NCBI RefSeq assembly: GCF_003048535.1 | Contig: NZ_PIRQ01000010.1 | Location: 1-50,934 of the forward strand | Reading direction: 5' to 3' | DNA: 50,934 nt | Source: Campylobacter concisus | Lineage (GTDB): Bacteria > Campylobacterota > Campylobacteria > Campylobacterales > Campylobacteraceae | The notes under the pieces: generated by a model | What the model saw: only the letters and a program-made list of their open reading frames with translations | Databases searched by the model: none | Told to the model about the DNA's origin: nothing | Program-made: the position numbers and the translations under genes | Shown here: piece after piece, positions 17,610 to 27,716 of the stretch | How the letters are laid out: each line of letters opens with the position of its first letter | How positions within the stretch are numbered: the first letter of the stretch is position 1

Positions 17610-17798
17610 TTTAGTCTCCTAAAAATTTATTCCACTTTTTTAGGGGCTGCATCAGGTCTAAAGAAAGAATTTAAACCAACCATTTTCAAAATAAGTGGGG
17701 AACTTTGAAAATAATTCTTCATACAGCTTTTCGCAAAGCTTGGATTTTATCCAAAACCAGCTTTAAATTTACTTAGCATATTTGCCACAAAATCAAAT
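17610..17798 (-). ncRNA. Structured intercistronic leader between infA and rpmJ
   Basis: 189-nt gap within an otherwise tight cluster. The minus-strand RNA contains TTGGAT-aaa-ATCCAA (from 17734-17748) next to AGCTTT-GCGA-AAAGCT, a 6-bp stem closed by a GNRA tetraloop; these two compete or stack. No open reading frame of note. It may be a regulatory or processing element ahead of rpmJ-rpsM-rpsK-rpsD-rpoA-rplQ. Candidate only; no known family recognised. Confidence 0.4.
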
Positions 17799-18017
17799 TT
17801 ACTTATATCTATAAGTAATCCTGCCCTTGTCTAGGCTATATGGCGTAAGTTCTACTTTTACGCGGTCGCCAGGCATTATCTTTATATAATGCATTCTCAT
17901 TTTTCCGGCGATATGACATAAAATTATATGTTTGTTGTCAAGCTCAACTTTAAAAGTTGCATTTGGCAGTGCTTCAACAACATTTCCATCAATCTCAATG
18001 ACATCGTCTTTTGCCAC
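17799..18017 (-). CDS. infA: Translation initiation factor IF-1
   Basis: 72 residues, the normal size. OB-fold protein binding the 30S A site during initiation. The conserved stretch [21 protein letters not shown] and the end [10 protein letters not shown] are diagnostic. It follows map by 34 nt. Confidence 0.98.
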
Positions 18018-18051
18018 AAACTCTCCTTTCTTTAAATTTTTGCTATAAATT

Positions 18052-18810
18052 TTACGCTTGGCTTAAAATTTTAGCTTTGCCATTAACTATCGCCATACAA
18101 TGCTCATAATGGCTAGTTCTCAAACCATCTTTTGAGGTTACTTTCCAGTTATCGCTCCCCAAAACTGGCGTGCCGTCTTTTTGGCATATCATCGGCTCTA
18201 TACAAAAAACCATTCCCTCTTTTATCTTTGGGCCAGCTTTTGGGTTGTTTCCCTCAATATAATTTGGAATTTCTGGCTCTTCGTGTGGCCTTTTACCTAT
18301 GCCATGGCCGCAATATCCGCGCAAAGGCACATAGCCTCGACCTAGTATAAATTTCTCAAGCTCATAGCTGATCTCTTTAAAATGCATACCAGCTCTTATA
18401 AAATCAATTGCAAAATATAGCGCGTCTTTTGAGCAAGCGATCAAAGCCTCGTCTTCTTTTGAAATTTTACCAACTCCAAAAGTCCTAGCCGAATCACCAA
18501 AATAACCATCTAAATTTGAGCCAATATCAACACTAACGATATCGCCCTCTTTTAGTTTGTATTCGTTTGGAATTCCGTGGATCACCACTTCATTGACGCT
18601 TATGCAAGCTGCATTTGGAAAGCCGTAAAGCCCTTTAAAGGCAGGTTTTGCTCCAGCAGCTCTTATCATATCTTCGCAAATTTTATCTATCTCAAGAAGT
18701 GAAATTCCAGGTTTTATGATCGTAGAAACATGATCAAGTGTTCGAGCGACGATCTTATTCGCCGCTCTCATTTTCTCTATCTCAGCTGGTCTTTTTAGCG
18801 TGATAGCCAT
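18052..18810 (-). CDS. map: Type I methionine aminopeptidase
   Basis: 252 residues; removes the initiator methionine from nascent proteins. The pita-bread fold metal ligands are visible in [18 protein letters not shown] (two Asp, near residues 95-108), [19 protein letters not shown] (His, near 171), FCIEPMI (Glu, near 204) and the C-terminal Glu in [10 protein letters not shown]. It lies 1 nt after secY and 34 nt before infA, the usual place in the spc operon. Confidence 0.97.
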   Translation of the reverse strand: MAITLKRPAEIEKMRAANKIVARTLDHVSTIIKPGISLLEIDKICEDMIRAAGAKPAFKGLYGFPNAACISVNEVVIHGIPNEYKLKEGDIVSVDIGSNLDGYFGDSARTFGVGKISKEDEALIACSKDALYFAIDFIRAGMHFKEISYELEKFILGRGYVPLRGYCGHGIGKRPHEEPEIPNYIEGNNPKAGPKIKEGMVFCIEPMICQKDGTPVLGSDNWKVTSKDGLRTSHYEHCMAIVNGKAKILSQA

Positions 18811-18811
18811 T

Positions 18812-20074
18812 TTATAGACCTACTGCACTTAGAGTTTGGTATTTGTTTGTATAAGACTGGGCTTCTATACGCCTCATCGTATCAAGTGCTACTGAAACCA
18901 CGATAAGCACTGATGTACCACCAAAATAAAATGGTACGCCCATAGTCTTGACAAGTACCCAAGGTAGTGTTGAAATAATACCTAAGTATAAAGCTCCACC
19001 TAAAGTTAATCTGCCAGCTACTTCGTTTAGATAGCTAGCAGTACTTTCGCCTGGTCTAACACCAGGGATAAACCCGCCTTGTTTTTTCAAATTTTCACTT
19101 ATATCTTTTGTATTAAACACGATAGATGCGTAGAAAAACGCAAAGAAGATAATAAATAAAAATGTTAAAACATTAAACATATAGCCATTTGGACTTAAAA
19201 AATCGTTGATGGCCTGGATTACTGGATTTGTACTAGCCTGCAAAATAGTGCTTGGAAACATCAAAATCGCACTAGCAAATATCGGTGGGATAACGCCACT
19301 TAAATTTACTTTGATCGGTATATAGTTCATTATACGCTTGTTTTGATTTTCCATTATCACTTTTCTTGAGTAAGAAATAGGGATACGTCTTTCGCCCATC
19401 TCGACAAAGATAATAGCGCCAATGGTCGCTAAAATGATCACCAAGATAGCGATGACTGTTAGGAAATTCATCTCAGAAGTATTTACCAAATTTACAGTTC
19501 CGCCGATAGCACTAGGTATGCCAGAGACGATGCCTGCAAAGATGATAAGACTTATACCATTGCCTATACCGCGCTGCGTGATCTGCTCACCTATCCACAT
19601 AAGTAGCATAGTTCCAGTTAGCATAGACACAGCAGAGATCGCGATAAATAAATTCATATCTATCATGATAGCTTGCTCGCCGCCACGACCGCTTAAGCTT
19701 TGAAGTCCGATAGAAACACCGATTGATTGTACAAGAGTAATAACGATGGTTGCATAACGTATGATTTGCATATATTTTTGCATACCGTCACGCTCTTTTT
19801 TCATCTGACCTAATTTTGGAAATGTTGCTGCTAAAAGCTCCATAATGATCGAAGCTGTAATGTAAGGCATGATACCTAAAGAGATAATACTTAAACGCTC
19901 AGCAGCCTTACCACTAAACATATTAAATAGGCCCAAGGCATTGCTATTGTTTGAATTAAAAAATTCTTTAATTACGTCGACATTAACACCAGGAACTGGC
20001 ACATAAGCCAGTATCCTGTATGCGAACAAAAATGCCAACGTGATTAAAATCTTGTTGGTCAGTGTTTTATCCAT
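18812..20074 (-). CDS. secY: Protein translocase subunit SecY
   Basis: 420 residues with ten membrane segments, forming the channel of the Sec translocon; secG at 48.7 kb is its partner. Conserved elements include GIMPYITASIIMELL (helix 2 region near residue 79), RGIGNGISLIIFAGI near 175, and the cytoplasmic loop YSRKVIMENQNKR near 240. Its start overlaps the rplO stop by 1 nt. Confidence 0.98.
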   Translation of the reverse strand: MDKTLTNKILITLAFLFAYRILAYVPVPGVNVDVIKEFFNSNNSNALGLFNMFSGKAAERLSIISLGIMPYITASIIMELLAATFPKLGQMKKERDGMQKYMQIIRYATIVITLVQSIGVSIGLQSLSGRGGEQAIMIDMNLFIAISAVSMLTGTMLLMWIGEQITQRGIGNGISLIIFAGIVSGIPSAIGGTVNLVNTSEMNFLTVIAILVIILATIGAIIFVEMGERRIPISYSRKVIMENQNKRIMNYIPIKVNLSGVIPPIFASAILMFPSTILQASTNPVIQAINDFLSPNGYMFNVLTFLFIIFFAFFYASIVFNTKDISENLKKQGGFIPGVRPGESTASYLNEVAGRLTLGGALYLGIISTLPWVLVKTMGVPFYFGGTSVLIVVSVALDTMRRIEAQSYTNKYQTLSAVGL

Positions 20075-20475
20075 TATTTTGTTCCGCTAACGCTAACGTT
20101 CTCGTCTTTGATCTTAGAAGCAAGAACTTTTGCACTTGCACCGATTAGTTTTATCTTAGTAACGCTCTTTGAAATTTTATGAACGCTAGCTATTGTTGCT
20201 ATTGAAATTTCAGCAAGCTCTTTTATAGCTGCAATTTTCTCAACATTAATAACATAAGGTTTTTCAAATTTAGAAGTAAAACCTACTTTTGGAAGACGTC
20301 TTTGAAGTGGTTGCTGTCCGCCCTCAAAACCTCTTTTCTCATTGTAGCCTTTTCTTGCTCTTTGACCTTTATTACCTTTGCCAGCAGTTTTGCCATTGCC
20401 GCTACCTTGACCACGACCTATTCTTTTAGTTGCATGAGTTGAACCTGCAGCAGGTGTTAATTTTTCTAATGCCAT
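20074..20475 (-). CDS. rplO: 50S ribosomal protein L15
   Basis: 133 residues, slightly shorter than E. coli L15 (144). Gly-rich N-terminal extension [20 protein letters not shown], then [18 protein letters not shown], are typical. rpmD (L30), which usually lies between rpsE and rplO, is absent: the gap is only 15 nt. Confidence 0.97.
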   Translation of the reverse strand: MALEKLTPAAGSTHATKRIGRGQGSGNGKTAGKGNKGQRARKGYNEKRGFEGGQQPLQRRLPKVGFTSKFEKPYVINVEKIAAIKELAEISIATIASVHKISKSVTKIKLIGASAKVLASKIKDENVSVSGTK

Positions 20476-20490
20476 CTTAACTCCTTTCTC

Positions 20491-20934
20491 TTAACTTTTT
20501 AGCAAACTAAGTGCTTTTATAGTAGCACGAACGACGTTTGCTGAGTTGTTTGAGCCAAGTGATTTAGTAAGGATATCCTTAATACCTGCAAGCTCGATAA
20601 TAGGACGTGCACTACCACCAGCGATAACACCAGTACCCTCGCTAGCTGGGCGAAGTAGCATTCTACTTGCGTTATATTTTACCTCTACATCATGAGGGAT
20701 AGTTGTGCCTTTGATCTTAACGTGGATAATATTTTTAAATGCGTCGTCAATCGCTTTTCTCATCGCATCTGGCACCTCTTTAGCTTTGCCATATCCAAAA
20801 CCAACTAGGCCATTTCTATTACCAACAACAACTAAAGCTGTAAATCTAAATCTACGACCACCTTTAACAACCTTTGTAACCCGACCGATATCGACGATTA
20901 CTTCTTCAAATTCTTCTCTATTATATTTTTCCAT
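20491..20934 (-). CDS. rpsE: 30S ribosomal protein S5
   Basis: 147 residues, in the decoding region. The N-terminal dsRNA-binding part has [20 protein letters not shown] and [17 protein letters not shown]; the C-terminal part has [20 protein letters not shown]. It lies 15 nt after rplR. Confidence 0.98.
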   Translation of the reverse strand: MEKYNREEFEEVIVDIGRVTKVVKGGRRFRFTALVVVGNRNGLVGFGYGKAKEVPDAMRKAIDDAFKNIIHVKIKGTTIPHDVEVKYNASRMLLRPASEGTGVIAGGSARPIIELAGIKDILTKSLGSNNSANVVRATIKALSLLKS

Positions 20935-20949
20935 CGATTTTCCTTTGGG

Positions 20950-21306
20950 TTATAGCTTGATGCCATTTTCTCTTAAAGCTTCAGCAAATGCTGCGATAAC
21001 GCCATGATACAAATAACCATTTCTATCAAAAACTGCAACATCTATCTTCTTAGCTTTTAAAGCCTTAGCAAATTCTTTAGCTAAAGTGACCGCACCTTCT
21101 TTATTTGCTTTTATGCCTATCTTTCTGCCATCAACCGCAGCTAGTGTAGTAGCTGTAACGTCATCAATCGCTTGAACATAAAGAGTTCTGTTTGATTTGA
21201 AAATAGAAACTCTTGGGCAAGATGCAACACCAGAAATTTTACCTCTGATTCTTCTTTTTCTCTTAATTCTAAGAGCGATTTTTCTTTTTAGTACTTTTGC
21301 TGTCAT
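20950..21306 (-). CDS. rplR: 50S ribosomal protein L18
   Basis: 118 residues, the 5S rRNA binder. Basic N-terminus, then [18 protein letters not shown] and the end [20 protein letters not shown] are characteristic. It lies 10 nt after rplF. Confidence 0.98.
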   Translation of the reverse strand: MTAKVLKRKIALRIKRKRRIRGKISGVASCPRVSIFKSNRTLYVQAIDDVTATTLAAVDGRKIGIKANKEGAVTLAKEFAKALKAKKIDVAVFDRNGYLYHGVIAAFAEALRENGIKL

Positions 21307-21316
21307 TTACCGCTCC

Positions 21317-21853
21317 TTACTTCTTAGATGTCTTGCCCGCTTTGCGGATGATACGTTCTTCTAGATATTTAACGCCCTTACCTTTATATGGCTCAGGTGG
21401 TCTAAATCCTCTAACTTGAGCAGCCACTTGACCTACTACTTGTTTGTCATCGCCTTTGATAGTAATAACGTTTTTCTCAACACTAGCTTCAACGCCTGCT
21501 GGTAGCTCATAGTTGATAAGGTGTGAAAAACCAAGAGAAAGCTCTAAAATTTTACCTTTTGCAGCTGCTTTATAACCAACGCCGTTGATCTCAAGCTGGC
21601 GAGTAAATCCCGCAGTGATACCAGTTACGATATTATTAGCAAGTGCTCTATATGTTCCCCAGTAAGCTCTACTTTGGCGATCTTCGCCCTTTGGAGCAAA
21701 AACTATATGACCATTTTCTACCTTGACATCAACATGACCTTTTGTGTCAAGCTCTTTTATATGATTGCCCTTTTTAAATTTTAGGACATTATTTTCAACG
21801 CTAACGTCTACACCACTTGGGATAGCGATAGGCTGTTTTCCAATACGTGACAT
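21317..21853 (-). CDS. rplF: 50S ribosomal protein L6
   Basis: 178 residues with two similar halves. [17 protein letters not shown] at the N-terminus and [18 protein letters not shown] near the C-terminus are diagnostic; it binds helix 97 of 23S rRNA. It is separated from rpsH by 193 nt that can form strong hairpins, unusual within the spc operon. Confidence 0.98.
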   Translation of the reverse strand: MSRIGKQPIAIPSGVDVSVENNVLKFKKGNHIKELDTKGHVDVKVENGHIVFAPKGEDRQSRAYWGTYRALANNIVTGITAGFTRQLEINGVGYKAAAKGKILELSLGFSHLINYELPAGVEASVEKNVITIKGDDKQVVGQVAAQVRGFRPPEPYKGKGVKYLEERIIRKAGKTSKK

Positions 21854-22046
21854 TTTTTTCCTTTACTTGTCTAGGGTGTTCCTACATTTACGAATAAACA
21901 CCACAATGCCGTAAATTTTATCGTCAGATTTGACGAAACCTTCATTTGAATTTCTAAATTTAGCTTTGGCAAAATCTAAAATTTTACCAAGCTAAAAATT
22001 TAACCTTACCTTCATAGGGCTAAAATAGCGTTTTTAATGCAGTTTA
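21854..22046 (-). ncRNA. Structured intercistronic RNA between rpsH and rplF
   Basis: 193-nt gap without a credible gene. On the minus strand the RNA folds into a 13-bp stem (5' arm 21981-21993, 3' arm 21962-21975, one bulged A, one G-U pair, 5-nt loop). Nearer rplF is a second hairpin: TTTA-TTCG-TAAA closed by GGTG/CACC (21875-21902). A 7-codon ATG reading frame (peptide MKVRLNF) also lies ahead of the first stem. The position just upstream of rplF suggests translational or mRNA-stability control of the downstream spc genes. Not a family I recognise. Confidence 0.45.
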
Positions 22047-22442
22047 TTACCAAACCGTGCAAAGAACTTCGCCGCCAACGCCAGCTTTACTTGCTTCAAT
22101 GCCGCTCATAACGCCTTTGCTTGTGCTAACAATAACTGTTCCGTAACCATTTTTAAAACGCTTAATGTCGTCTTTCCCTTGATAAACACGGCGACCAGGT
22201 TTTGAAACCCTTTTAAGCTCGTTTATAACGCTTCTACCGTACTCATCATACTTTAAAACTACGTTTATAAATTTCTTGTTACCTTCTTCGATAACGTTGT
22301 AGCTCTCTACATAGCCTTTTGCTGCAAGGATAGAAAGAGTAGCCTCAACAACCTTAGAATGAAGCAATTTCGCAGTTTCAAGCTTTCTCATACTTGCATT
22401 TCTAATGCGTGTTAATCCATCTGATATTAAATCGTTTAACAT
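22047..22442 (-). CDS. rpsH: 30S ribosomal protein S8
   Basis: 131 residues; binds helix 21 of 16S rRNA. Conserved C-terminal region [20 protein letters not shown] then [12 protein letters not shown], and N-terminal [13 protein letters not shown]. In E. coli S8 represses spc translation at rplE; here the notable RNA structure lies just downstream of rpsH instead. Confidence 0.98.
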   Translation of the reverse strand: MLNDLISDGLTRIRNASMRKLETAKLLHSKVVEATLSILAAKGYVESYNVIEEGNKKFINVVLKYDEYGRSVINELKRVSKPGRRVYQGKDDIKRFKNGYGTVIVSTSKGVMSGIEASKAGVGGEVLCTVW

Positions 22443-22451
22443 TTCTCTTCC

Positions 22452-22637
22452 TTACCAACTTGCTTTTTTAAGACCAGGTATTAGGCCTTCGTTAGCCATT
22501 TTTCTTAGGCAAACACGGCAAATTCCAAAATCTTTATAAACAGAGTGCGGGCGACCGCAAATTTGGCATCTAGTATAGCCGCGAACCGCAAATTTTGGCT
22601 TGCGTGCAGCTTTTGCTATCATTGATTTCTTTGCCAT
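22452..22637 (-). CDS. rpsZ: 30S ribosomal protein S14, zinc-binding short form
   Basis: 61 residues starting [12 protein letters not shown]; the ATG at 22637 is chosen over an upstream in-frame start because it gives the family N-terminus and lies 1 nt after the rplE stop. Zinc ligands C24, C27, C40 and C43 (CQIC, CRVC) are present, so this is the short C+ type S14. Confidence 0.97.
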   Translation of the reverse strand: MAKKSMIAKAARKPKFAVRGYTRCQICGRPHSVYKDFGICRVCLRKMANEGLIPGLKKASW

Positions 22638-22638
22638 T

Positions 22639-23184
22639 TTACTTTCCTTTTGCAAACGGCACACCAAATAGCTCTAGCAATTTGAATGCCTCTTTATCAT
22701 TTTTAGCCGTAGTAGCAATCGTAATATTCATACCATGAGTTCGTAAAATTTTATCATACTCAACCTCTGGAAACATTAGCTGCTCACTAAGACCGAAGTT
22801 ATAGTTTCCACGTCCGTCAAAACCATTTTTTGGAAGACCACGGAAGTCTTTAACTCTTGGAAGAGCAACGCTGATTAGCTTATCTAAGAAAGCATACATT
22901 TGCTCTTTTCTCAAAGTTACTTTGATACCAACAGGGAAACCCTCGCGAACTTTAAAGCCAGCAACTGATTTTTTAGCATCAGTGATAACTGCTTTTTGTC
23001 CAGCGATAAGTGAAATGGTATCAGCCATATTTTGAAGCACTTTCTGATCTTTAGCAGAGTCTCCAGCGCCTACACTGATCACAATTTTCTCGAGTGCAGG
23101 GATAAGCATTGGATTTTTGATGTCAAATTCTTTTACGAGAGCTGGCTTGATAGTTTCGTTAAATTTATCTTTTAATCTACTCAT
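22639..23184 (-). CDS. rplE: 50S ribosomal protein L5
   Basis: 181 residues, 5S rRNA binder at the central protuberance. Segments [36 protein letters not shown] and [10 protein letters not shown] are diagnostic. It lies 5 nt after rplX and 1 nt before rpsZ. Confidence 0.98.
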
Positions 23185-23189
23185 ATCTC

Positions 23190-23426
23190 TTATCCTTCAA
23201 CTTTCGCGACATTTGATATGTCAATTGGCATCTCTTTATTTACGTGACCACCATTTGGAGTTTTTTCGCTTGGTTTGATAGCTTTTTTAGCTATTTTGCA
23301 TCCCTCAACTATAACCTGACCTTTTTTTGCAAGAACTGCTAAAATTTTACCAGTTTTGCCTTTATCGTCACCAGCGATGATCTTAACAGTATCGCCTTTT
23401 TTGACTTTAAATTTTACATTAGCCAT
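23190..23426 (-). CDS. rplX: 50S ribosomal protein L24
   Basis: 78 residues, shorter than the E. coli protein (104) but normal for this group. The KOW motif [20 protein letters not shown] near residue 9 and [15 protein letters not shown] identify it. An assembly initiator of the 50S subunit. Its start overlaps the rplN stop by 1 nt. Confidence 0.97.
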
Positions 23427-23794
23427 TATAAAACCTCCGGAGCTAGCGAAACAATCTTCATAAAGTTAGCATATCTAACTTCACGTCCAACTGGTCCAAA
23501 AATACGAGTGCCGACTGGCTCTTTTTTGCTATCAAGTATAACAGCTGCGTTCTCGTCAAAGCGGATTAGCGAACCATTATCTCTTTGAACCTCTTTTTTA
23601 GTTCTTACAACAACAGCTTTTACAACCTGTCCTTTTTTGATCTTACCATTTGGAAGAGCTTTTTTAACAGAGCAAACTATGATATCGCCAAGTGTAGCGT
23701 ATCTTCTTTTGCTGCCGCCAAGAACTTTTATACACATTAACTCTTTTGCACCACTATTATCAGCAACTGCAAGTCTTGTAAAACTTTGAATCAT
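23426..23794 (-). CDS. rplN: 50S ribosomal protein L14
   Basis: 122 residues, the standard length. [20 protein letters not shown] at the start and [20 protein letters not shown] near the end are signatures. It contacts the 30S subunit in bridges B5 and B8. It overlaps rpsQ by 1 nt. Confidence 0.98.
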   Translation of the reverse strand: MIQSFTRLAVADNSGAKELMCIKVLGGSKRRYATLGDIIVCSVKKALPNGKIKKGQVVKAVVVRTKKEVQRDNGSLIRFDENAAVILDSKKEPVGTRIFGPVGREVRYANFMKIVSLAPEVL

Positions 23795-24045
23795 TACTCA
23801 ACTCCCTTTGCCAATACAGCTTTTAAGCGAAAATTCTTGCGAGCTGAAAGTGGTCTGCACTCAACCGCAACAACTGTATCGCCTGCTCTTGTCTCATTTT
23901 TCTCATCATGAACTAAATATTTTTTAAAGCGTTTTACAAATTTATGGTATCTTGGGTGCATAACGCGTCTTTCTACCAAAATAGTAGCTGTTTTATCTCC
24001 AGCTTTTTGTAAAACAACACCTTGAATTTCTCTTTTTAATGCCAT
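23794..24045 (-). CDS. rpsQ: 30S ribosomal protein S17
   Basis: 83 residues from the ATG at 24045 (MALKREIQG). An upstream in-frame start exists, but this one matches the family and lies 1 nt after the rpmC stop. OB-fold rRNA binder with [20 protein letters not shown] and [20 protein letters not shown]. Confidence 0.97.
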   Translation of the reverse strand: MALKREIQGVVLQKAGDKTATILVERRVMHPRYHKFVKRFKKYLVHDEKNETRAGDTVVAVECRPLSARKNFRLKAVLAKGVE

Positions 24046-24046
24046 T

Positions 24047-24241
24047 TTACGCCCCTTGTCTTGTTGCACTAATTGCAGTGTTGATCTGAGCTATCTCTTT
24101 GCGAACAGCACTAATCTCATTAGGGTTGCTTAACTGCATAGTTTTTAGCTTTTGTCTTAAAGTAAATAAAAGCACCTTTTTCTCTTTTAGCAACGCGTTT
24201 AATTCTGCAACGCTCTTATCTTTTAACTCAGTATATTTCAT
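24047..24241 (-). CDS. rpmC: 50S ribosomal protein L29
   Basis: 64 residues from the ATG at 24241 ([10 protein letters not shown]). A GTG two codons earlier is possible, but the ATG fits the family better. The coiled hairpin [20 protein letters not shown] then [19 protein letters not shown] is typical; it lies at the exit tunnel. It overlaps the end of rplP by 14 nt. Confidence 0.96.
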
Positions 24242-24653
24242 TTTCACTCTCTCGCGTTACAAATTTTGATTTGAAAGGAAGTTTGTGTAAAGCCAAAGTT
24301 AGAGCTTCACGAGCTAGCTCTTCGCTAACACCAGCCATTTCAAATATTATACGACCAGGTTTGATATTCATAACCCACTCTTCAACTCCAGCCTTACCTT
24401 TACCCATACGAGTTTGTAGAGGCTTTTTAGTAAGTGGCTTATCAGGGAAAACCCTAATCCAAATTTTAGCCTGTCTCTTTACGTGACGAGTTAGAGCTTG
24501 ACGAGCAGCTTCTATTTGGCGTGAATTTATTCTACCAGCTTCAACAGCCTTAAGTGCAAATTCGCCAGTTGCTAAAGATGCTCCACGAGTCGCATAACCA
24601 CGGTTGCGACCTTTCATTTGCTTACGAAATTTCGTTCTTTTAGGCATCAACAT
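24228..24653 (-). CDS. rplP: 50S ribosomal protein L16
   Basis: 141 residues beginning [19 protein letters not shown], the start I recall as usual for Campylobacter. It organises the A-site region of the 50S subunit. [20 protein letters not shown] and the end [11 protein letters not shown] are diagnostic. It starts 2 nt after rpsC. Confidence 0.98.
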
Positions 24654-24655
24654 AA

Positions 24656-25354
24656 TTATTTACCTCTTCTTGCTCTACGTGTTTTCTTAGGTGTCTCTTC
24701 TTCAGTTTTCTCGGGTTGAACACCTTTTTGAAGAACCTCACCTTTAAAAATCCATACTTTAATACCTATGTTTCCATAAGTTGTATGAGCCTCAGCTACA
24801 CCGTAATCGATCTTCGCTCTAAGAGTATGAAGCGGAACGCGACCTTCTAGATACCACTCGGTTCTTGCCATCTCAGCGCCACCTAAACGACCAGCAACTG
24901 AAATTTTGATACCTTTAGCGCCTGATTTTTGAGCGCCTTGGATAACTTTTTTCATAGCACGTCTAAATGCGACACGCTTTTCAAGTTGCATAGCTACGTT
25001 TTCAGCAGCAAGTTGAGCTGAAGCTTGAGCTTTTCTTTCTTCTTTGATATTTACATTTACTTCTTTACCGATAAGTTTACTAACTTCGTTCTTTAGGTTT
25101 TCAACATCTTGACCTTTTTTGCCAATGATGATGCCAGGACGAGCTGCAACTACGGTTACACGAAGTTTTTTAGCCGTTCTTTCGATTAGAATTTGGCTAA
25201 TTCCTGCATAGTAAAGTTTTTTCTTTAAAAATGCACGAATTTTGTAATCTTCACCGATATTTTCAGGAAGACTTTGTTTGGTTGGAAACCATCTAGATTC
25301 CCAGTTGCGGTTAATTCCTAGTCTAAGACCTATTGGATTTACTTTTTGTCCCAT
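24656..25354 (-). CDS. rpsC: 30S ribosomal protein S3
   Basis: 232 residues. The KH domain with [20 protein letters not shown] (near residue 70) contacts mRNA at the entry channel; [20 protein letters not shown] near 157 is the family signature. The C-terminus ends in a basic [10 protein letters not shown] tail. It lies 1 nt after rplV. Confidence 0.98.
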   Translation of the reverse strand: MGQKVNPIGLRLGINRNWESRWFPTKQSLPENIGEDYKIRAFLKKKLYYAGISQILIERTAKKLRVTVVAARPGIIIGKKGQDVENLKNEVSKLIGKEVNVNIKEERKAQASAQLAAENVAMQLEKRVAFRRAMKKVIQGAQKSGAKGIKISVAGRLGGAEMARTEWYLEGRVPLHTLRAKIDYGVAEAHTTYGNIGIKVWIFKGEVLQKGVQPEKTEEETPKKTRRARRGK

Positions 25355-25355
25355 A

Positions 25356-25688
25356 TTATGCTTCCTTCTTTTCAGGTTTAGATACTTCTACCATTACATG
25401 AGAAGTAGGTTTGCGAATTTTGCTCGCTGTTCCTCTTGCTCTTGGTCTAAATCTCTTTAATACAGGACCAGCGTCAACGCGGCAACTAGTTACTACAACC
25501 TCTTCTGGCTCAAATCCGCCATTTGCTACTGCTGAGCTAATAGCGTTTGCTATAAATTTAGCACCACGATTTGGCATAAATTGCAAGCTTGCAAGTGCTA
25601 GCTCGGCATTCATGCCTTGAACTTCTCTTGCTATAAGTCTTGCTTTTGTAGGAGAAAGTCTTACGAATTTTATAATTGCTCTACTCAT
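25356..25688 (-). CDS. rplV: 50S ribosomal protein L22
   Basis: 110 residues; its beta-hairpin (about residues 80-97, [20 protein letters not shown]) lines the exit tunnel and is the usual site of macrolide-resistance changes in this family. N-terminal [19 protein letters not shown] is typical. It lies 11 nt after rpsS. Confidence 0.98.
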   Translation of the reverse strand: MSRAIIKFVRLSPTKARLIAREVQGMNAELALASLQFMPNRGAKFIANAISSAVANGGFEPEEVVVTSCRVDAGPVLKRFRPRARGTASKIRKPTSHVMVEVSKPEKKEA

Positions 25689-25699
25689 ATCATCTCCCC

Positions 25700-25981
25700 T
25701 TACTTGCCGATTTTCTTTTGCACTGAGCCTTTGTGACCCTTAAATGTGCGTGTTGGAGCAAATTCGCCAAGTTTATAGCCTATATGATTTTCTGTAACAT
25801 ATACAGGAATAAAGCTCTTGCCATTATGAACGTTAAATGTTAGTCCAATCATTTCAGGTACAATCGTGCTACGTCTTGACCAAGTCTTGATTGGTTTGTT
25901 ATCGTTTGCATTTTTTGCGGCAATAACTTTTTTCATTACATGATCATCTACGAAAGGACCTTTTTTGAGTGATCTTGCCAT
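25700..25981 (-). CDS. rpsS: 30S ribosomal protein S19
   Basis: 93 residues. [19 protein letters not shown], then [19 protein letters not shown] and [14 protein letters not shown], are diagnostic. Head protein that contacts S13 and the A-site finger. It starts 2 nt after rplB. Confidence 0.98.
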   Translation of the reverse strand: MARSLKKGPFVDDHVMKKVIAAKNANDNKPIKTWSRRSTIVPEMIGLTFNVHNGKSFIPVYVTENHIGYKLGEFAPTRTFKGHKGSVQKKIGK

Positions 25982-25983
25982 CT

Positions 25984-26817
25984 CTATTTTCCTTTCCTTC
26001 TTGAAATTATAAGCTTATCGCTAGCTTTTTTACGGCGAGTCTTAGCACCTTTAGTTGGTTTACCCCATGGAGTAACTGGGTGACGGCCTGAATTTTTCTT
26101 ACCTTCACCACCACCGTGTGGGTGATCAACTGGGTTCATAGCAGAACCACGTGTTTGTGGGCGGATACCGCGGTGGCGATTACGTCCGGCCTTACCGATA
26201 GTGATGTTGGCCCAATCTTCGTTGCCAACTACACCGATACTTGCCATACACTCAGCTAGTACTTGTCTCATCTCGCCACTTGGCATTCTTAAGATAACAT
26301 ACTTCTCTTCTTTACCCATTAGCTGAGCATAACCGCCAGCTGAACGAGCTATCTGAGCGCCTTTACCAGGTTTTAGCTCTACGTTATGAACGATAGTACC
26401 AACTGGGATAAATCTTAGTTTCATAGCGTTGCCTGGTTTAATATCTAGTGAGCCCTCATCGATAGATGCGATAACGTCACCGACATTTAGGCCATTTGGT
26501 CTAATGATATAGCGCTTTTCACCATCTTTGTAAGCTATAAGAGCGATACGGCAGTTTCTGTTTGGATCGTACTCGATCGCTTCAACCTTACCTTCTATAC
26601 CAAATTTACGACGTTTAAAGTCGATGATACGATAAAGTTTTTTTGCACCTGCCTCTTTATGTCTTGAAGTTATACGACCATTGTTATTTCTACCGCCAGA
26701 TGCAGGTAGTTTAATAAGCAAGCTTCTAACGCTTGGCTTGGCTGTTATATCTTCAGAGCTTAGTCCAGTGATATATCTGCGACTAGGTGTATATGGTTTA
26801 TATGATTTTATAGCCAT
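25984..26817 (-). CDS. rplB: 50S ribosomal protein L2
   Basis: 277 residues. Primary 23S rRNA binder needed for subunit association and peptidyl-transferase activity. [20 protein letters not shown] near residue 40 and the conserved [20 protein letters not shown] near 226 (with the invariant His) are visible. It lies 1 nt after rplW. Confidence 0.98.
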   Translation of the reverse strand: MAIKSYKPYTPSRRYITGLSSEDITAKPSVRSLLIKLPASGGRNNNGRITSRHKEAGAKKLYRIIDFKRRKFGIEGKVEAIEYDPNRNCRIALIAYKDGEKRYIIRPNGLNVGDVIASIDEGSLDIKPGNAMKLRFIPVGTIVHNVELKPGKGAQIARSAGGYAQLMGKEEKYVILRMPSGEMRQVLAECMASIGVVGNEDWANITIGKAGRNRHRGIRPQTRGSAMNPVDHPHGGGEGKKNSGRHPVTPWGKPTKGAKTRRKKASDKLIISRRKGK

Positions 26818-26818
26818 C

Positions 26819-27100
26819 TTACGCCTCCGTATTTTCTAGGCTTACGCCTTCAGGTAACTTAACGTAGAATTTCTTTATCTCGTCACGCTGACCTGCTCTT
26901 CCTCTAAAACGCTTAACTTTGCCGCTAATTCTAAGTGAATTTACGCGAACAGGCGTTACTCCAAAATACTCTTGTAAAACCGCTTTTAAGCTGTTTTTTG
27001 TAACTCTTGGTGAAGTTTGGATAACAACAACGCCTTGTTCTTGAAGGCCTAGAGTTTTTTCTGTATAAATAATTGTTTTGATATCAGTTATATCCGCCAT
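26819..27100 (-). CDS. rplW: 50S ribosomal protein L23
   Basis: 93 residues. Docking site for trigger factor and SRP at the exit tunnel. [20 protein letters not shown], then [20 protein letters not shown], fit the L23 pattern. It lies 1 nt after rplD. Confidence 0.97.
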
Positions 27101-27101
27101 T

Positions 27102-27716
27102 TTAGCCCTCTTTTGTTATAGTTTTTAGTGCAGCTTTTTCAATAATAACCGAACTAAATGTAGAGACAAGATAAGCATTTACCTCATTTGCATCTACTAC
27201 ATAGCAGTTTGCTAAATTTCTAAAAGCAAGTAGTGTTTTATCGTCTAGTAAATCTTTAACGATAAGCGCGTCTTTTACTTTTAAATTTTTGATGATATTA
27301 GCTGCATCTTTTGTCTTTCCAGACTCGATTGAGATGCTATCTACTGCGAAAATTTTACCATCTTGTGCTTTTACTGCCAAAGCGTACTCAAGAGCTAGTC
27401 TTTTTTGTTTTTTATTGACTTTTTGAAAATAGTTTTTCTCGTTTGTTGGACCAAATGCAACTGCACCGCCTACCCAAACGTTAGTTCTAGTTGAACCCGC
27501 TCTTGCACCACCACGTCCTTTTTGTCTCCATGGTTTTTTACCACCACCGCTTACAAAAGCACGGCTTTTAGTATGAGCCGAATTTGCTCTTATACCAGCA
27601 AGGTAAGATTTTACATAAAGATATAGGTTATGCGGATTTACTTCAGCGTAGCTTGCAGGAAGCTCTAACTCGCCTGAATTTTCAAATTTATCGTTTAATA
27701 CGTGAATTTTACTCAT
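27102..27716 (-). CDS. rplD: 50S ribosomal protein L4
   Basis: 204 residues. The tunnel loop [20 protein letters not shown] near residue 60 is diagnostic. In E. coli L4 represses the S10 operon through a leader hairpin; whether it acts on the structured leader here is unknown. It overlaps rplC by 4 nt. Confidence 0.98.

Noticed and set aside
22638-22667. Upstream start for rpsZ adding ten residues
   Set aside because: It would extend into rplE and add residues unlike any S14; the ATG at 22637 gives the family N-terminus.
24046-24069. Upstream start for rpsQ
   Set aside because: It lies within rpmC and adds eight residues foreign to S17; MALKRE is the expected start.
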